Source: Streptomonospora nanhaiensis (GTDB lineage: Bacteria; Actinomycetota; Actinomycetes; Streptosporangiales; Streptosporangiaceae). From it: a stretch of 64,000 bases of DNA. The stretch is from assembly GCF_013410565.1 (NCBI RefSeq), contig NZ_JACCFO010000001.1, positions 1,550,001 to 1,614,000 of the forward strand, read 5' to 3'. The notes beneath the pieces are model-generated. The model saw nothing but the letters and a program-made list of their open reading frames with translations, was not told the DNA's origin and made no database searches. Below, piece by piece: positions 1 through 9,449 of this stretch; the first letter of the stretch is position 1; each line of letters starts with the position of its first letter. The position numbers and the translations under genes were made by a program.

Positions 1-202
1 CGCGCAGGCAGGGAAGACCAACTCCGCCGGGGTTGCGTACTCGGTGATCAGGACTCACTCCCGCGCAGGCGGGGAAAACCCCGCCTCGGGACGGCGCCTT
101 TACGACAGCGCGGACTCACCCCCGCGCAGGCGGGGAAGACCCGGTCGCGGGCCGCCCGGGCGGTTTCCACGAGGACTCACCCCCGCGCAGGCGGGGAGGA
201 CC
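1..202 (+). CRISPR. 3' end of a type I-E-like CRISPR array
   Basis: Four repeats with a fixed period of 61 bases are visible: a partial one at 1-19 and full ones at about 51-80, 112-141 and 173-202. The 29-30 base repeat begins GGACTCACCCCCGCGCAGG and ends GGCGGGGAAGACC. It contains the CCCCGC/GCGGGG inverted repeat and resembles type I-E repeats, which usually pair 29-base repeats with 32-base spacers. The three spacers differ from one another. Repeat orientation puts the leader to the left, outside the window. The last copy has AGGACC in place of AAGACC, as expected for a degenerate terminal repeat. No cas gene is present in the window. Confidence 0.93.
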
Positions 203-328
203 CTTCACGAACTGCACAAACGCGGGCCGTTATCAAAAATACACCTACAGGCTTCGATCACATCAACCATACGCCGCACATCCCTCACCAAAACCTGCGC
301 CCGCAACCCGCCTACGACAGCCCCTCCT

Positions 329-682
329 CTATCGCCCCAGACTGAGGGGCGCGAAACTCGGACAGGCATGGATCACCCGCGACCACAACGTCGGGTCGGC
401 CACCGCCACGTTCGCGGCCAGCGACGCCGCGCTGCCCACCACCAGCAGCGCCCAGGGCAGCACTCCCCCGCGCCGCCCCTGACGGGCGTCGGCCAGCAGC
501 GCCATCGACGCCGCGACGATCATGCCGTCCACCGACAGCGGGAACAACCCCGCACGCCAAGCCGGCTCACCATGACGCAGGGCCAACTCGAACATGTGGG
601 CGTAGGACACCACGGCCGCGATCACGGTCAGCAGGCACACGGCCGCCACGGAGGTCCACCGCGGCCAAGAGGACAGAAGCAT
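329..682 (-). pseudogene. truncated DUF2637 membrane protein
   Basis: A 117-residue reading frame holds the hydrophobic N-terminal part of a DUF2637 protein, with the family-typical stretch SYAHMFELALRHGEPAW and further membrane segments. It is nearly identical in DNA and protein to the first part of the full-length gene at 26057-26764. The match stops abruptly after the residues WSRVIHA and PSFA, where the full copy continues with the cytoplasmic half. The break lies near base 350 and the frame then ends in about six unrelated residues. DUF2637 genes are usually carried on actinomycete integrative elements and plasmids. I read this as a truncated duplicate, probably not functional. Confidence 0.7.
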
Positions 683-869
683 GGCGGGTCACTCACCCTT
701 TCCCTGGCGAGAGGAACGGCGAGGGAGCCGAAACGCGGCCGCGTCGCTGTGCGTGATGGCGGCACAAGCGCTGGAAACCGACTGGGAGACGGCACCCAGC
801 GCCCGCCACCGTGGGAGACGGGTGGGAGATCCCAACCTCTCGGGTCAGTACACCGATAGCTTCTCCCCC

Positions 870-1077
870 AGCGCGCCGCTCGTCCAGCGGCCGCCGGGTG
901 AGGTCGGCCTCCTCAACGCCCATCAGGTCGAACACGAAGTAGTGGCAAGGCTCGGTGCGGGGCCACAGGCGTCGGGTAGTGGCGCCCCGGCGCGGCCGCG
1001 CCGCTGCACGCCTGCGAACCAGTCGCCTCCGCCGGCGACCAGCACACGATGTCGTCGTCTACCACGGTGCCAGGCGG
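870..1077 (-). pseudogene. remnant of an ATP-dependent DNA ligase
   Basis: Fragments in two frames on the minus strand read like the adenylation domain of an ATP-dependent DNA ligase. PPGTVVDDDIVCW at about 1039-1077 resembles the usual PPGT-x-LDGELV motif. It is followed by DWFAGVQRR, like the usual DF-x-x-LQRR, and then by FVFDLMGVEEADLTRRPLDERR at about 870-940. The pieces are in order but need frame changes to join, and both ends of the protein are missing. I treat it as a gene fragment. The match is from memory of the family pattern and should be considered tentative. Confidence 0.42.
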
Positions 1078-1142
1078 CGTGGCGCGCAGCCCAAAGGCGA
1101 CACCCAGTGCCGGTGGTGCAGCCGAGCGCTGACGCGCGCAGA

Positions 1143-1856
1143 TCAGCTCCGGGGGGAGAGGAGGCCATCCACCAGATTGACCCCCTCGACCCCCTCAAGC
1201 GACTCCAGGACGATGGATGCTCCGGCTGCGGCGAGGTCCCCTGCGGATCCGATCCCTGAGGCCACGGCGACCGCGCGGACACCGGCGGCATGGGCCGCGT
1301 GCACGTCGCGCGGAGTGTCCCCGATCACCACGGTGTCGTCGCGGCGGAACTGGGTCTGGTACTTGTGCTCGGCTCTGCGGCGGGCGATGTCGACGAGCAG
1401 CGGCCGGTGGGCGTCGTCATCGCCGTAGGCACCGATGCGCAGGTCAAGGTACTGATCGAGCCCGAAGGTGCCCAGTTTGATGGCGGCCGCAGCACGGGTG
1501 TTGCCGGTCAGCACGGTCTGGACGATCCGGGGATCGGCGTCGAGATCGCGCAGCAGCCTCGACACCCCGGGCAGGATCCGGCCCTGCTCGCGCAGCTCCA
1601 CGATGCGGGAGGTGTAGCTGGCGGCCTGGGCCTGTGCGAACCGCCGGAACAGGCCCTCGTCGTCGGGGAGACCGTGCATGGCGAGGGTCTCGGCGAACAG
1701 CACCGGCTCAGTGTGGCCCTGGGCCTTTGCCATGCCGGCGCTCATGGGACGGCCCGTGGCACGCTCGAAAGCCTCCGCGAACACTATTGCGCCGACCCCG
1801 GCGGTCTCGATCAGGGTGTGGTCGACATCCCAGAGCAGCAGCAGGCGTGCAGGCAT
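1143..1856 (-). CDS. HAD-superfamily phosphatase
   Basis: A 237-residue haloacid-dehalogenase hydrolase, closest in pattern to phosphoglycolate phosphatase-like enzymes. Motif I is LLWDVDHTLIET near the N-terminus (nucleophile and acid/base Asp), motif II is the Thr in TVLTGNT, and motif III/IV includes VVIGDTPRDVHAA, supplying the Mg-binding acids. A helical cap lies between motifs I and II. The ATG at 1856 is preferred because GGAG lies eight bases upstream and motif I then starts within ten residues; a longer frame begins at 1943 without such support. The substrate cannot be told from sequence. It is the only intact gene in the first 3.5 kb. Confidence 0.82.
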   Translation of the reverse strand: MPARLLLLWDVDHTLIETAGVGAIVFAEAFERATGRPMSAGMAKAQGHTEPVLFAETLAMHGLPDDEGLFRRFAQAQAASYTSRIVELREQGRILPGVSRLLRDLDADPRIVQTVLTGNTRAAAAIKLGTFGLDQYLDLRIGAYGDDDAHRPLLVDIARRRAEHKYQTQFRRDDTVVIGDTPRDVHAAHAAGVRAVAVASGIGSAGDLAAAGASIVLESLEGVEGVNLVDGLLSPRS

Positions 1857-2154
1857 CACGTCTCCGGTTGGTATGGGCTCGCAGTTGAGGCCGGCCAGCC
1901 TTGCGAGCACAGGCTGAATTTGCCGTGCCGCCGGCGATGGCACCGTATCCGGCGCGCGACGGTCACCTCCAGCGTCATTTTCCCGTGCGAGGTCGACGCC
2001 GCGAGTTCCGCGTGCGTTTGGACCGCGCGAGGGAGCTCTGGCTGGGTCAGCCCAGCCACTACAGCCGCATGGCCCCGTTCATCTGCGACTTGGTCGGCGA
2101 CTTGGTGGAGCTGAGCAGTGCACAACGTCGGCCCGGGACCTCGCCAACCGGCCT

Positions 2155-2370
2155 TTGGAGCCGGGACGCAGTGAACTAGGCGCCTACGGCCACGGTCCCG
2201 CCGCTGAGGAACTGTGCGCACGCCTGGTCGCCACGGTGCAGGCCTGGAGCTCCGACCGCGGTGAAGACCTCCATATCACCGCCGCCCCGCGCGAAGCCGC
2301 CGACAGCGGCCAAACGGAAGCCTTAGGCCGCACGGTGACCAAGCGCCACATCACCATGGTCCTCACCTGA
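2155..2370 (+). pseudogene. C-terminal remnant of an isoaspartate-type methyltransferase
   Basis: A 71-residue frame whose sequence (ELGAYGHGPAAEEL, then VQAWSSDR, then TKRHITMVLT at the end) follows the C-terminal pattern of protein-L-isoaspartate-like O-methyltransferases, such as those beside FxLD-type lantipeptide precursors: a GHGP segment, an aWDrDR segment and a terminal KRHtrm. The SAM-binding N-terminal part is missing; upstream DNA back to 1950 does not supply it in any frame. I read it as a fragment. It could be a small unrelated protein, but no ribosome binding site is evident. Confidence 0.38.
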
Positions 2371-3503
2371 AGCGCCTGAGCCGAGCGTGATCAACGAAGG
2401 GCGGCGCCCCGGGCGGGGTCGCTGGAGCAAGCGCACAAACTTGACTCACTTGACCGACGAAGACCGGCCGGAAAGCAGGGCCCCCGGCTCTAGCTCGAAA
2501 GGACGAAGCGACCGCTACGGGTCCCTCCACGAGTACGTCTGGATCCTCCCCATAAGGCCTTGCACCCCGGGACCGGCATGGCAGAGGCAACCGCTACCTC
2601 CGCATGGGCTGGTGGCGGAAGGAGACCGACATCACTGACATAGCCTGCAGCGGAGCCGATCAACTTTCAGCGGCACCCGAGGATTGCGGACACCAGATCA
2701 CGGTATGTGGTGTCGGGGACGTCGAGGTTCGTTCAACAATGCGCGGCTCCCAAGCACCGCAGCCCGGCGTCACAGGTTTTCCCCTCACCTTCGAACTCCC
2801 GCCGAGCAGCGAGCGTCACGGCGACTCGCGGGGAGCCTGAACGACCTGGTCAATCCATTCCCGGGGAATAAGTTTCTCGCCGTGGCGCCAGTTGTGGACC
2901 ACAGAGTCCTGGAACCAGTCCTCGGCTGCCAGGGAGGACAAAAATCAGCACACCGGGGATTATGTACTTAATGACCTATTTGGCACGGTTCCAGACTCAC
3001 ATCCTCCGGATCGGAGCATGTTCATTGCATCTAGGCCGCTTTATGCTGTCGACACGCCTGGAGGGATCGCAAGGATGTCCGTGCACGCATATCGGCACAC
3101 TTATCAGCCCTATGAGGGATAGACCGGACATCCGGTTCGATATTTGACGCCTGCCATGCGCGCCCAGAACCGCCACGGCAGTCCCGGGGGCGGCGACACC
3201 TCCAGACGCACATGGACACCGCAAAGCGCTCGCGGCCGGACTGCGCCCGGCCGCGAGCCTCATCATGGACTGGCCGCCATCCTCTACGACCTCTCCCAAG
3301 CTGAGGGAGATATGGTATTTCTCAGCCAAAAATAGGAGCACATGCAGAAATCATGATTCCTGCGCCAAAAAAGCCACCAAAGGCACATTTCCCCAAAAAC
3401 CATCACCGGGCTTTCAGTATGTCGAACTTGTCGTGCAGATACCTGACGCGGCGTCACTCCAGCAAACCCGGAACCTCTCTCATGTTAAGCGGCTTCAGCG
3501 TCG
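2371..3503. other. gene-poor interval with remnants
   Basis: No complete gene can be supported in these 1.1 kb, which are less GC-rich than the surroundings. On the minus strand 2816-2941 encodes about 40 residues with a natural look ([20 protein letters not shown], then [11 protein letters not shown] and a stop), bounded upstream by a stop codon: probably the tail of a lost gene that I cannot name. An inverted repeat ACCGGA-CA-TCCGGT sits at 3123-3136 and a 12-bp perfect hairpin at 3228-3258. A shorter stem TCTCCC/GGGAGA lies at 3292-3310, next to an A+T-rich stretch up to the adjacent dehydrogenase gene. Confidence 0.5.
3228..3258. terminator. 12-bp GC-rich hairpin
   Basis: GCTCGCGGCCGG (3228-3239) pairs perfectly with CCGGCCGCGAGC (3247-3258) across a seven-base loop. 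No T-tract follows. It lies in DNA without a recognisable gene and may be the terminator of a decayed gene. Confidence 0.4.
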
Positions 3504-4544
3504 TCAGCGGGTCATGACCACCTTGAGCGCTCCCGTTTCAGCGGAGCGTTCGAAGGCGTCGTAGGCTGCAACCACCTCTTCAAGCGCGAACCTGTGGGTC
3601 ACGAATTCCTCCGGCGTAAGACGCCCGGCCGCGATCAGCCGTAGGAGGGTCGGAGTAGAGTACGTGTCGACCAGCCCCGTCGTAATCGTGACGTCCTTGA
3701 TCCAGAGGTCCTCCAGGTGGAGGTCCGCAGGGCGCCCGTGCACCCCCACGTTGGCCACGTGGCCGCCCGGCCGCACCAATCGGGTGCACAGTTCGAAGGT
3801 CTCGGGAACGCCGACCGCCTCGATCACGACCTCGGCCCCCAACCCCTCCGTCGCCTCCAGAACGGATGAGACGGCCGCGTCGGCGCGGCCTCCGACCGTG
3901 ACGTCGGCGCCGAATCTCTGGGCGGCTTCCCGACGGCTTGACACCGGTTCCACGGCGATCACCTGGCTGGGCGACAGCAGCGTGGCGGTCAGTATCGCGG
4001 CCAGGCCGATCGGGCCCGCGCCGACGACGGCCACCGTGTCGCCTGGGCGCACAACACCGTTGAGGACCCCCACCTCGTACCCGGTGGGTAGGATGTCAGC
4101 GAGCATGAGCACCGCTTCGTCGGCCGCGCCTGCCGGCACCAGGTGGGTGGAGTGGTCGACGAACGGAACCCGTGTGTACTCCGCCTGGGTTCCGTCGATG
4201 AGGTGCCCGAGGATCCAGCCGCCCCCTCCCCTGCACTGCCCGTACCGCCCCGCACGGCAATAGCCGCACCGGCCGCAGGCACTGATGCAGGAGACCAGGA
4301 CCCGGTCGCCCGGACGGCGGTTCTTCACCCCGCCGCCGACCGCGGTAACGGTGCCCACCGCTTCATGACCGAGTACGCACCCCGGCTCGGTCTCGGGGAC
4401 GTCACCGCCAAGGATGTGCAGGTCGGTGCCGCAGATGGTGGTGGCGTCGATGCGCACCACGGCGTCGGTGTCCTGCACGATTCCGGGATCGGGTACCTCG
4501 TCCCAGCCCTTCGTCTTCGGCCCGTGGTAGACCAGTGCTCGCAT
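3504..4544 (-). CDS. zinc-dependent alcohol dehydrogenase
   Basis: A 346-residue medium-chain dehydrogenase/reductase. The catalytic zinc site is built from CGTDLHILGG and LGHEAVG; four cysteines in CGRCGYCRAGRYGQC form the structural zinc lobe; the NAD(P)-binding Rossmann fold is marked by VAVVGAGPIGLAAI. It should oxidise or reduce an alcohol/aldehyde pair in the cytoplasm; the substrate is not evident. The ATG at 4544 follows GGAGGAGA at good spacing and matches the family N-terminus (MRALVYHGP). A near-match to the DosR box core lies about 100 bases upstream at 4644-4657, so it may belong to the dormancy regulon to its right. Confidence 0.92.
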   Translation of the reverse strand: MRALVYHGPKTKGWDEVPDPGIVQDTDAVVRIDATTICGTDLHILGGDVPETEPGCVLGHEAVGTVTAVGGGVKNRRPGDRVLVSCISACGRCGYCRAGRYGQCRGGGGWILGHLIDGTQAEYTRVPFVDHSTHLVPAGAADEAVLMLADILPTGYEVGVLNGVVRPGDTVAVVGAGPIGLAAILTATLLSPSQVIAVEPVSSRREAAQRFGADVTVGGRADAAVSSVLEATEGLGAEVVIEAVGVPETFELCTRLVRPGGHVANVGVHGRPADLHLEDLWIKDVTITTGLVDTYSTPTLLRLIAAGRLTPEEFVTHRFALEEVVAAYDAFERSAETGALKVVMTR

Positions 4545-4643
4545 TGGTCTCTCCTCCCGCTTGTCCTCGTCGTTGACGGAGCACGCCTTCCCGGCCGCTT
4601 CCCCTCGCCCGCCCGCGTCCGCGGGACCGAGGGCGCGAGGTGA

Positions 4644-4657
4644 GGTACGAAAGTCCC
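4644..4657. promoter_or_regulatory. candidate DosR-type box (9/10)
   Basis: GGTAC-GAAA-GTCCC. It matches nine of ten positions of GGGAC-N4-GTCCC, the core of the mycobacterial DosR box, and lies 100 bases upstream of the alcohol dehydrogenase start. The assignment is by eye. Confidence 0.4.
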
Positions 4658-4748
4658 GCATAGCGCGGCACGGCTTCGAGCTCACGCCCCCGCGGGCCGT
4701 CCACCGTAGAGCCCCGGCCGGTACGCCTCCGTTCGTGGCGCCGTCTCC

Positions 4749-5639
4749 TCAGGCGGGCTGCTGCGGCTCCGGAGGGACGGCGGCCCCGCGTCGGACGACT
4801 GTGAGCGGGCACAGGGCGTGGTGCAGCAGGCCGTGGGTGACCGATCCCAGTGCCAGGTAAGGCAGGCCGCGACGCCCCCTGGCGCCGACAACCACGAGCT
4901 GGGCGTCTCTCGACGCGGTGGCGAGCGCGTGGACGGGGTCGTCCCATTCGACGTTCCGGGAGACCGCTACGTCGGGATAGGCACGCTTCCATGGGGCCAA
5001 GATCCCGTCCACCGTGCGCTCGGTCTCGGCGCCCCACGGACCCAGGTAAGCGGGCTCCGATGGGAGATAACCCACCATCGGATCGGTGAACAGGCGCTCC
5101 GCGTGGATCGCGTGAAGGCGCGCGTTCCGCATCGCGCAGACCTCGAACGCCTCGGCCAGTGCGGCGCTCCCGCCGGGCGACCCGTCGACTCCGACGACCA
5201 CAGCCCCTCCCCGGGGCGGGGTGGGACGTTCGGGCCCCACCACGGTCACCGGAACGTCGGCGTGTGACGCCACCTTGTAGGCGACCGACCCGATCTTCAG
5301 TCCGGGAAAACCGCCCCTGCCGCGGAGGCCGACAACGATTCGGGCTACCTCCGGGCGCGGCGCGACCAGCGCGTGTTCAGGCGGGTCGTACACGACCTCC
5401 GAGGTGACCGGTATCGAGGCTTCGCACGCCTTGGCGTGCTCTTCGGCGGTGCGCAGCAAGCGGTCGTAGTACTCCTCGTATCCTCGTTGCCGCTCCAAGG
5501 GCTGCCGGGCCGCGGGCAGTGGACTGCCGTAGAGCAGCAACAGGCGCAGTCCGCGGGCGGCCGCGTCGCAGGCGGCCCATTCGACGGCGAGGAGACTGGC
5601 CGCGGAGCCGTCGACTCCGACGAGCATGGTGTTCGCCAT
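4749..5639 (-). CDS. universal stress protein, two UspA domains
   Basis: A 296-residue protein with two tandem UspA domains. Each starts with a VGVDGS strand (residues 7-12 and again after about residue 145). Each ends with an ATP-binding loop of the G-x2-G-x9-G-S type: GLRGRGGFPGLKIGS and GARGRRGLPYLALGS. Tandem Usps of this length are typical of the actinobacterial DosR regulon (Rv1996/Rv2005c type in M. tuberculosis, from memory). The ATG at 5639 has GGAGGA upstream; the frame extends further but without a family match. It is transcribed divergently from the CBS gene at 6091, and two DosR-type palindromes lie in the shared 450-base gap. Confidence 0.93.
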   Translation of the reverse strand: MANTMLVGVDGSAASLLAVEWAACDAAARGLRLLLLYGSPLPAARQPLERQRGYEEYYDRLLRTAEEHAKACEASIPVTSEVVYDPPEHALVAPRPEVARIVVGLRGRGGFPGLKIGSVAYKVASHADVPVTVVGPERPTPPRGGAVVVGVDGSPGGSAALAEAFEVCAMRNARLHAIHAERLFTDPMVGYLPSEPAYLGPWGAETERTVDGILAPWKRAYPDVAVSRNVEWDDPVHALATASRDAQLVVVGARGRRGLPYLALGSVTHGLLHHALCPLTVVRRGAAVPPEPQQPA

Positions 5640-5831
5640 GGGATGCTTCCTCCGGTGTGGCTGAACGGCAGAGCGGCGGCACGGGAGCCCGTGCCCGCTC
5701 GGGGAACGTGACGGCATTCCGGAGGGCACGGCCGCGCTGTGTCGCTCGCAGGGTCGACCGGCACGCCGGCCCTCACCCTGAGCCTGACCGAACGCCGTCA
5801 CCCCGGACACATGCGGACGTCCTGCTCTCCG

Positions 5832-5845
5832 GGGACGTCTGCCCC
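5832..5845. promoter_or_regulatory. candidate DosR-type box (9/10)
   Basis: GGGAC-GTCT-GCCCC, one mismatch to GGGAC-N4-GTCCC. It lies about 195 bases upstream of the leftward universal stress protein gene. Confidence 0.35.
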
Positions 5846-5957
5846 GATCGCGGCCTGCGATTTAGGACCGTAAGCGCCGAGGGCGCGGCGGCGTCGCGGC
5901 CGCGTCGACCCTCTGACGTGGCGGCCTCGCCGGATCCGCCTGTGGACACCCCCCGGA

Positions 5958-5971
5958 GGGACCAACGTCCT
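5958..5971. promoter_or_regulatory. candidate DosR-type box (9/10)
   Basis: GGGAC-CAAC-GTCCT, one mismatch to GGGAC-N4-GTCCC. It lies 120 bases upstream of the rightward CBS-domain gene and about 320 bases upstream of the leftward stress protein gene. Confidence 0.45.
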
Positions 5972-6090
5972 CCCAGGCCGCGCCGTGCGGTCCTTCCCCC
6001 AAGGCGCCATGACGCCTGCAATGGGAGGGGAGAGAGCGCGGGCACGCCCCGCAGGCGCGGACCGCGTAGCCGAGAGGGAAGGGAGACGCT

Positions 6091-6534
6091 ATGAGGACGC
6101 GCGACCTGATGACCACGCCCGTGGACACCATCCCGCCGGTGGCCTCTGTCGCCGAGGCCGCGCAGGAGATGCAGCGCACCGGCGTCGGTTGCCTTGTCGT
6201 CGCCGACCCGCAGGTCAGGGGCATCCTCACCGACCGCGACACGGTGCTGCGCTGCGTCGCCGCGAACTGCTCACCGGAATCGACCCTGGTGCGCGACGTG
6301 ATGACGGACGAGGTGGTGACGCTCGGACCCGATGACGAGGTGGACGCCGTCTTCGCGTGCTTTTCCGACCATGCGTTTCGCCGCATTCCCATCGTCGACG
6401 AGCGCGGCGTCGCCGTGGGCATCGTGGCGCTCGACGACGTGATGCTGCGCGGCCAGTCACTGCTCGCCGACATGCTCCGCCCTGTGTCACGCGAGGCCAC
6501 CATTCCGCGGACCCGGACGTCCTACGCCGGTTAG
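6091..6534 (+). CDS. CBS-domain pair protein (Hrp1-like)
   Basis: A 147-residue protein made of two CBS domains. The first begins RDLMTTPVDTIPP and carries GILTDRD; the second begins RDVMTDEVVTLGPDDE and carries RRIPIVDERGVAVGIV. Such stand-alone CBS pairs bind adenosyl nucleotides; the size matches hypoxic response protein 1 (Rv2626c), a strongly DosR-induced protein of M. tuberculosis. The C-terminal tail of about 25 residues is unconserved. The ATG at 6091 has GGGAAGGGAG upstream. The function is a sensor or regulatory role rather than a known reaction. Confidence 0.88.
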   Translation: MRTRDLMTTPVDTIPPVASVAEAAQEMQRTGVGCLVVADPQVRGILTDRDTVLRCVAANCSPESTLVRDVMTDEVVTLGPDDEVDAVFACFSDHAFRRIPIVDERGVAVGIVALDDVMLRGQSLLADMLRPVSREATIPRTRTSYAG

Positions 6535-6673
6535 CGCGGGCTCCGGTGGCGCGATCGCCGCGGCGGTCCGCAGGGAATGGCGCCATCCACGGCCCGGGCC
6601 CGGTGGCAACCGCTGGCCGCCAGGGCGCCCGCGAGGAAGGGCCGCGGCGACGCCGCGGCCGGAAGGCCGACTC

Positions 6674-8079
6674 ATGCACATGCACGGAAGCACTCCACAG
6701 ACAACGCCCTACGCGGACGTGCGGGAGACCCACGCGGGCGTGGTCTTGCTTCTCGGAGACCACGCCTACAAGCTCAAGAAGCCCGAGGACCTGGGGTTTC
6801 TGGACTACAGCACGCCTGAACTCCGGCTGGCCGCGTGCCAACGGGAGGTGGACCTGAACCGGCGGCTGTCGCCGGACGTCTACCTCGGGGTCCTCGACGT
6901 TGTCGACGCTGAATGCGACGCATGCCGGATTCGCGGCGGCTGGCCACCCTGGTCCGCAGCGGTTCCTCCGTACACGGCGAACTCCACCGCCTCGCGCGCC
7001 TGCTCGCCGCGTTCCACGCGCGGGCTCTGCGCGGACCCGAGGTGTCGGCGCAGGGGTCGGCCGCCGCCCTACTGGGGCGCTGGGCCGACAACCTCGCGCA
7101 GGTCTACCGATTCCGTTCGCGCGTCCTGACCGAGGCGACGGCGGAGACGGAGCGACTGGCGCTGCGGTTCGTCGAGGGGCGCGGCGAACTGTTCGACTCG
7201 CGTGTCGGCCAGGGGCGTGTCGTCGACGGACACGGAGACCTCCTCGCGGAGGACGTCTTCTGCCTTGACGACGGCCCGCGCGTACTGGACTGCCTGGAGT
7301 TCGACGACGACCTGCGCCGGGTCGACGGTCTGGACGACGCCTCCTTCCTGGCCATGGATTTGGAGCGGCTGGGCGTCCCCCTACTGGGCGACGCGTTCCT
7401 GCGGTCCTACGCCGCCTTCGCCAACGATCCCGCCCCGGAGGCGCTGCACCACCACTATGTGGCCTACCGCGCGTTCGTCCGCGCCAAAGTGGCCTGCCAC
7501 CGCTACGCCCAGGGAGACGGAGACGCGGCGTTCGAGGCCCGGCTGCTCGAACGGATCGCGCTGGACCATCTGCGCAGCGGAGCGGTACGCCTCGTGATCG
7601 TCGGCGGACCGCCCGGTACGGGGAAGACCACGGTCGCCGGTCTCCTGGCGGATCGGTTGGGCATGGCCCTCATCGCGGATGGCGGCCTCTACGGACCCGC
7701 CGACGGAGGCTCCGTGGATCCGCTCGACCATGCGGGCCGACTGCTGCGCATGGGCGAATCGGTGGTGATGGACGCCCCTTGGGCCCGCGAGGCACACCGG
7801 CGGGCCGCTCGGCGGACGGCGGACGCCTCCCGCGCCGACATCATCGAACTCAGGTGCGCCGCACCCGACGACCTTGTCATGCGCCGATTGGGCCTGCGAC
7901 CGACCGATGACGGGCCCGCGGTCACGCAGGGGGCGGCTTTCCAGCCCTGGCCCGAGGCCACGACCATCGACACCTCGCGGACGCGGGAGGACGCCCTGGC
8001 GCGCGCCGCGGCCGCTGCGGATCCCCGCCCGCCGCTCCCGGAGTGGATCCCGCACCATCCGCTGATGCCACCGGACTGA
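6674..8079 (+). pseudogene. broken phosphotransferase/ATPase (Rv2004c-like)
   Basis: This is a paralogue of the intact gene at 20446-22017. It starts at ATG 6674 (GGAAGG upstream) with THAGVVLLLGDHAYKLKKPE and runs in frame to about 6911. There 28 bases are missing relative to the intact copy, at the place encoding GGRPVEHLVA. The frame shifts and the rest (MRRMPDSRRLATLV onward) continues in another frame to 8079. A second, in-frame deletion after the Walker A motif (GGPPGTGKTT) removes the SSDRLRK segment and about 20 further residues, which include a likely kinase substrate-site motif. Both lesions suggest a non-functional copy, unless the 28-base gap is an assembly error. It sits between CBS and Usp genes of the dormancy island. 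Confidence 0.82.
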
Positions 8080-8405
8080 CGAGCACGGCCGCGGGTGCGT
8101 GCCGCGCGGGCCACAAGGCCGGTGTCCGTACAGGTCCGATGCCGCGCTCCCGGCCTCCGCGCCGGGACCAAGGTCCCTCCTGTCCGGGAAGCACGGCGCT
8201 TACGCACCGCATCCGCCGGGACAAGACTGGAACGGCAGCCGGCCACCTAGGCCGCCGAAACCGCGAGCCGACACGGGCGCACCCTCGGTGCGCGCGACCG
8301 CGGCGGACACGACGCCCGCCGAGTGCGGGCCCGCCGCTCCCGTACACCGGTGCTGCCGCGGTGCGCCGCAGCGACAGGCCACCGGGTCTGAAGAAGGGAC
8401 ACGCC
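8080..8405. promoter_or_regulatory. upstream region of the second stress protein
   Basis: A 326-base gap without a supported gene. It contains the perfect DosR-type palindrome at 8164-8177. Confidence 0.5.
8164..8177. promoter_or_regulatory. candidate DosR-type box (10/10)
   Basis: GGGAC-CAAG-GTCCC, an exact match to the core of the mycobacterial DosR box with the same four-base spacer. It lies about 230 bases upstream of the universal stress protein gene at 8406. It is the best copy in the window. Confidence 0.6.
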
Positions 8406-9356
8406 ATGACCACACACCACAACACGCCCTCGACCGAGAACACCGACCGCTTCACCGGGGTTGTCGTGGGAGTGGACGGCTCGGCGGCGAGCCGCGCGGC
8501 GCTCGACTGGGCGGCCCGCGCGGCCGAGGACGCCGGTCTCGAACTCCTGGTCGTGCACGCCCTCAGCATGCCGCTGATATCCGTGCCCTTCTCGGCCCCG
8601 ATGCGCATGACCCCGCCTCCGGAATACGCCCAGCGGGCCTCGATCCTGCTCTCCGAGGCCGCCGACCACGTCGCCCGTACGCGGCCGCGCCTCGACGTGC
8701 GGTCCCGCGTGTCCGCCGCCGAAGGGGCTCCGGCCCTGCTCAAAGCCGCCAAGGACGCCTCCTTGCTCGTTGTCGGCTCGCGCGGGCTCGGCGACGTCGG
8801 AGCCGTCTTCCTCGGCTCGGTCAGCACGCGGGTCAGCGCCCACGCGTCCTGCCCCGTGGTCGTCGTGCCGGCACCCGACCAGGAGGCGGTTCACCGCCCG
8901 AGGCGCCGTGTGGTGGTCGGCGTCGACGGTTCGGCCGCGGCCGAGGCGGCACTCGACCGCGCGCTCACCGAGACGGTCCGGTTGGAGGCCGAACTGGTCG
9001 TGGTTCACGCCTGGTCGGTGCCCGTACCCATCGACGCGCTGGCGTTGGAGGCCCGCTCCTACCAGGCCGATCGAGAGTACTTCGGCATCCGCGCCGACAA
9101 GTACGTGCAGGGAATCGTGGAGGACGCTCGCTCCGGCCTCGCCTCGGACCTCACCGTGCGGGTGGCGGTGCGCGAGGATCACGCGGCCCATGCCCTCCTG
9201 GTGGAAGGCGAGGGCGCGGATCTGATCGTCGTCGGCTCGCGCGGCCGCGGCGGTTTCACCGGCCTGCTGCTGGGCTCGGTGAGCCAGACGGTCCTCCACC
9301 ACGCCAAGGTCCCCGTCATGGTGGTGCGCTCCCTGCCCGAGGGCGGGCGGGGATAG
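8406..9356 (+). CDS. universal stress protein, two UspA domains
   Basis: A 316-residue tandem Usp. The domains open with VVVGVDGSAASRAALDWA and VVVGVDGSAAAEAAL, and close with ATP-binding loops GSRGLGDVGAVFLGS and GSRGRGGFTGLLLGS. The N-terminal 18 residues are polar and unconserved. The ATG at 8406 has GAAGAAGG upstream. An exact DosR-type palindrome lies upstream, consistent with oxygen- or NO-responsive control. The P-type ATPase gene follows after 93 bases in the same direction and may be co-transcribed. Confidence 0.94.
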   Translation: MTTHHNTPSTENTDRFTGVVVGVDGSAASRAALDWAARAAEDAGLELLVVHALSMPLISVPFSAPMRMTPPPEYAQRASILLSEAADHVARTRPRLDVRSRVSAAEGAPALLKAAKDASLLVVGSRGLGDVGAVFLGSVSTRVSAHASCPVVVVPAPDQEAVHRPRRRVVVGVDGSAAAEAALDRALTETVRLEAELVVVHAWSVPVPIDALALEARSYQADREYFGIRADKYVQGIVEDARSGLASDLTVRVAVREDHAAHALLVEGEGADLIVVGSRGRGGFTGLLLGSVSQTVLHHAKVPVMVVRSLPEGGRG

Positions 9357-9449
9357 GCACGGGTCGGTGCCGGACAGTGCGCCGGACGGGGCGCCGGCGT
9401 ATTCGTCGGTGACCGCCGAACTCGCCTGCGGAGTGGGGGGAGATACGCC

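Larger units (their letters stand above)
5640..6090. promoter_or_regulatory. divergent promoter region, stress protein / CBS protein
   Basis: A 451-base non-coding gap between two divergent genes. It holds two candidate DosR-type palindromes (5832-5845 and 5958-5971), listed separately. Reading frames across it have no recognisable content. Confidence 0.6.
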
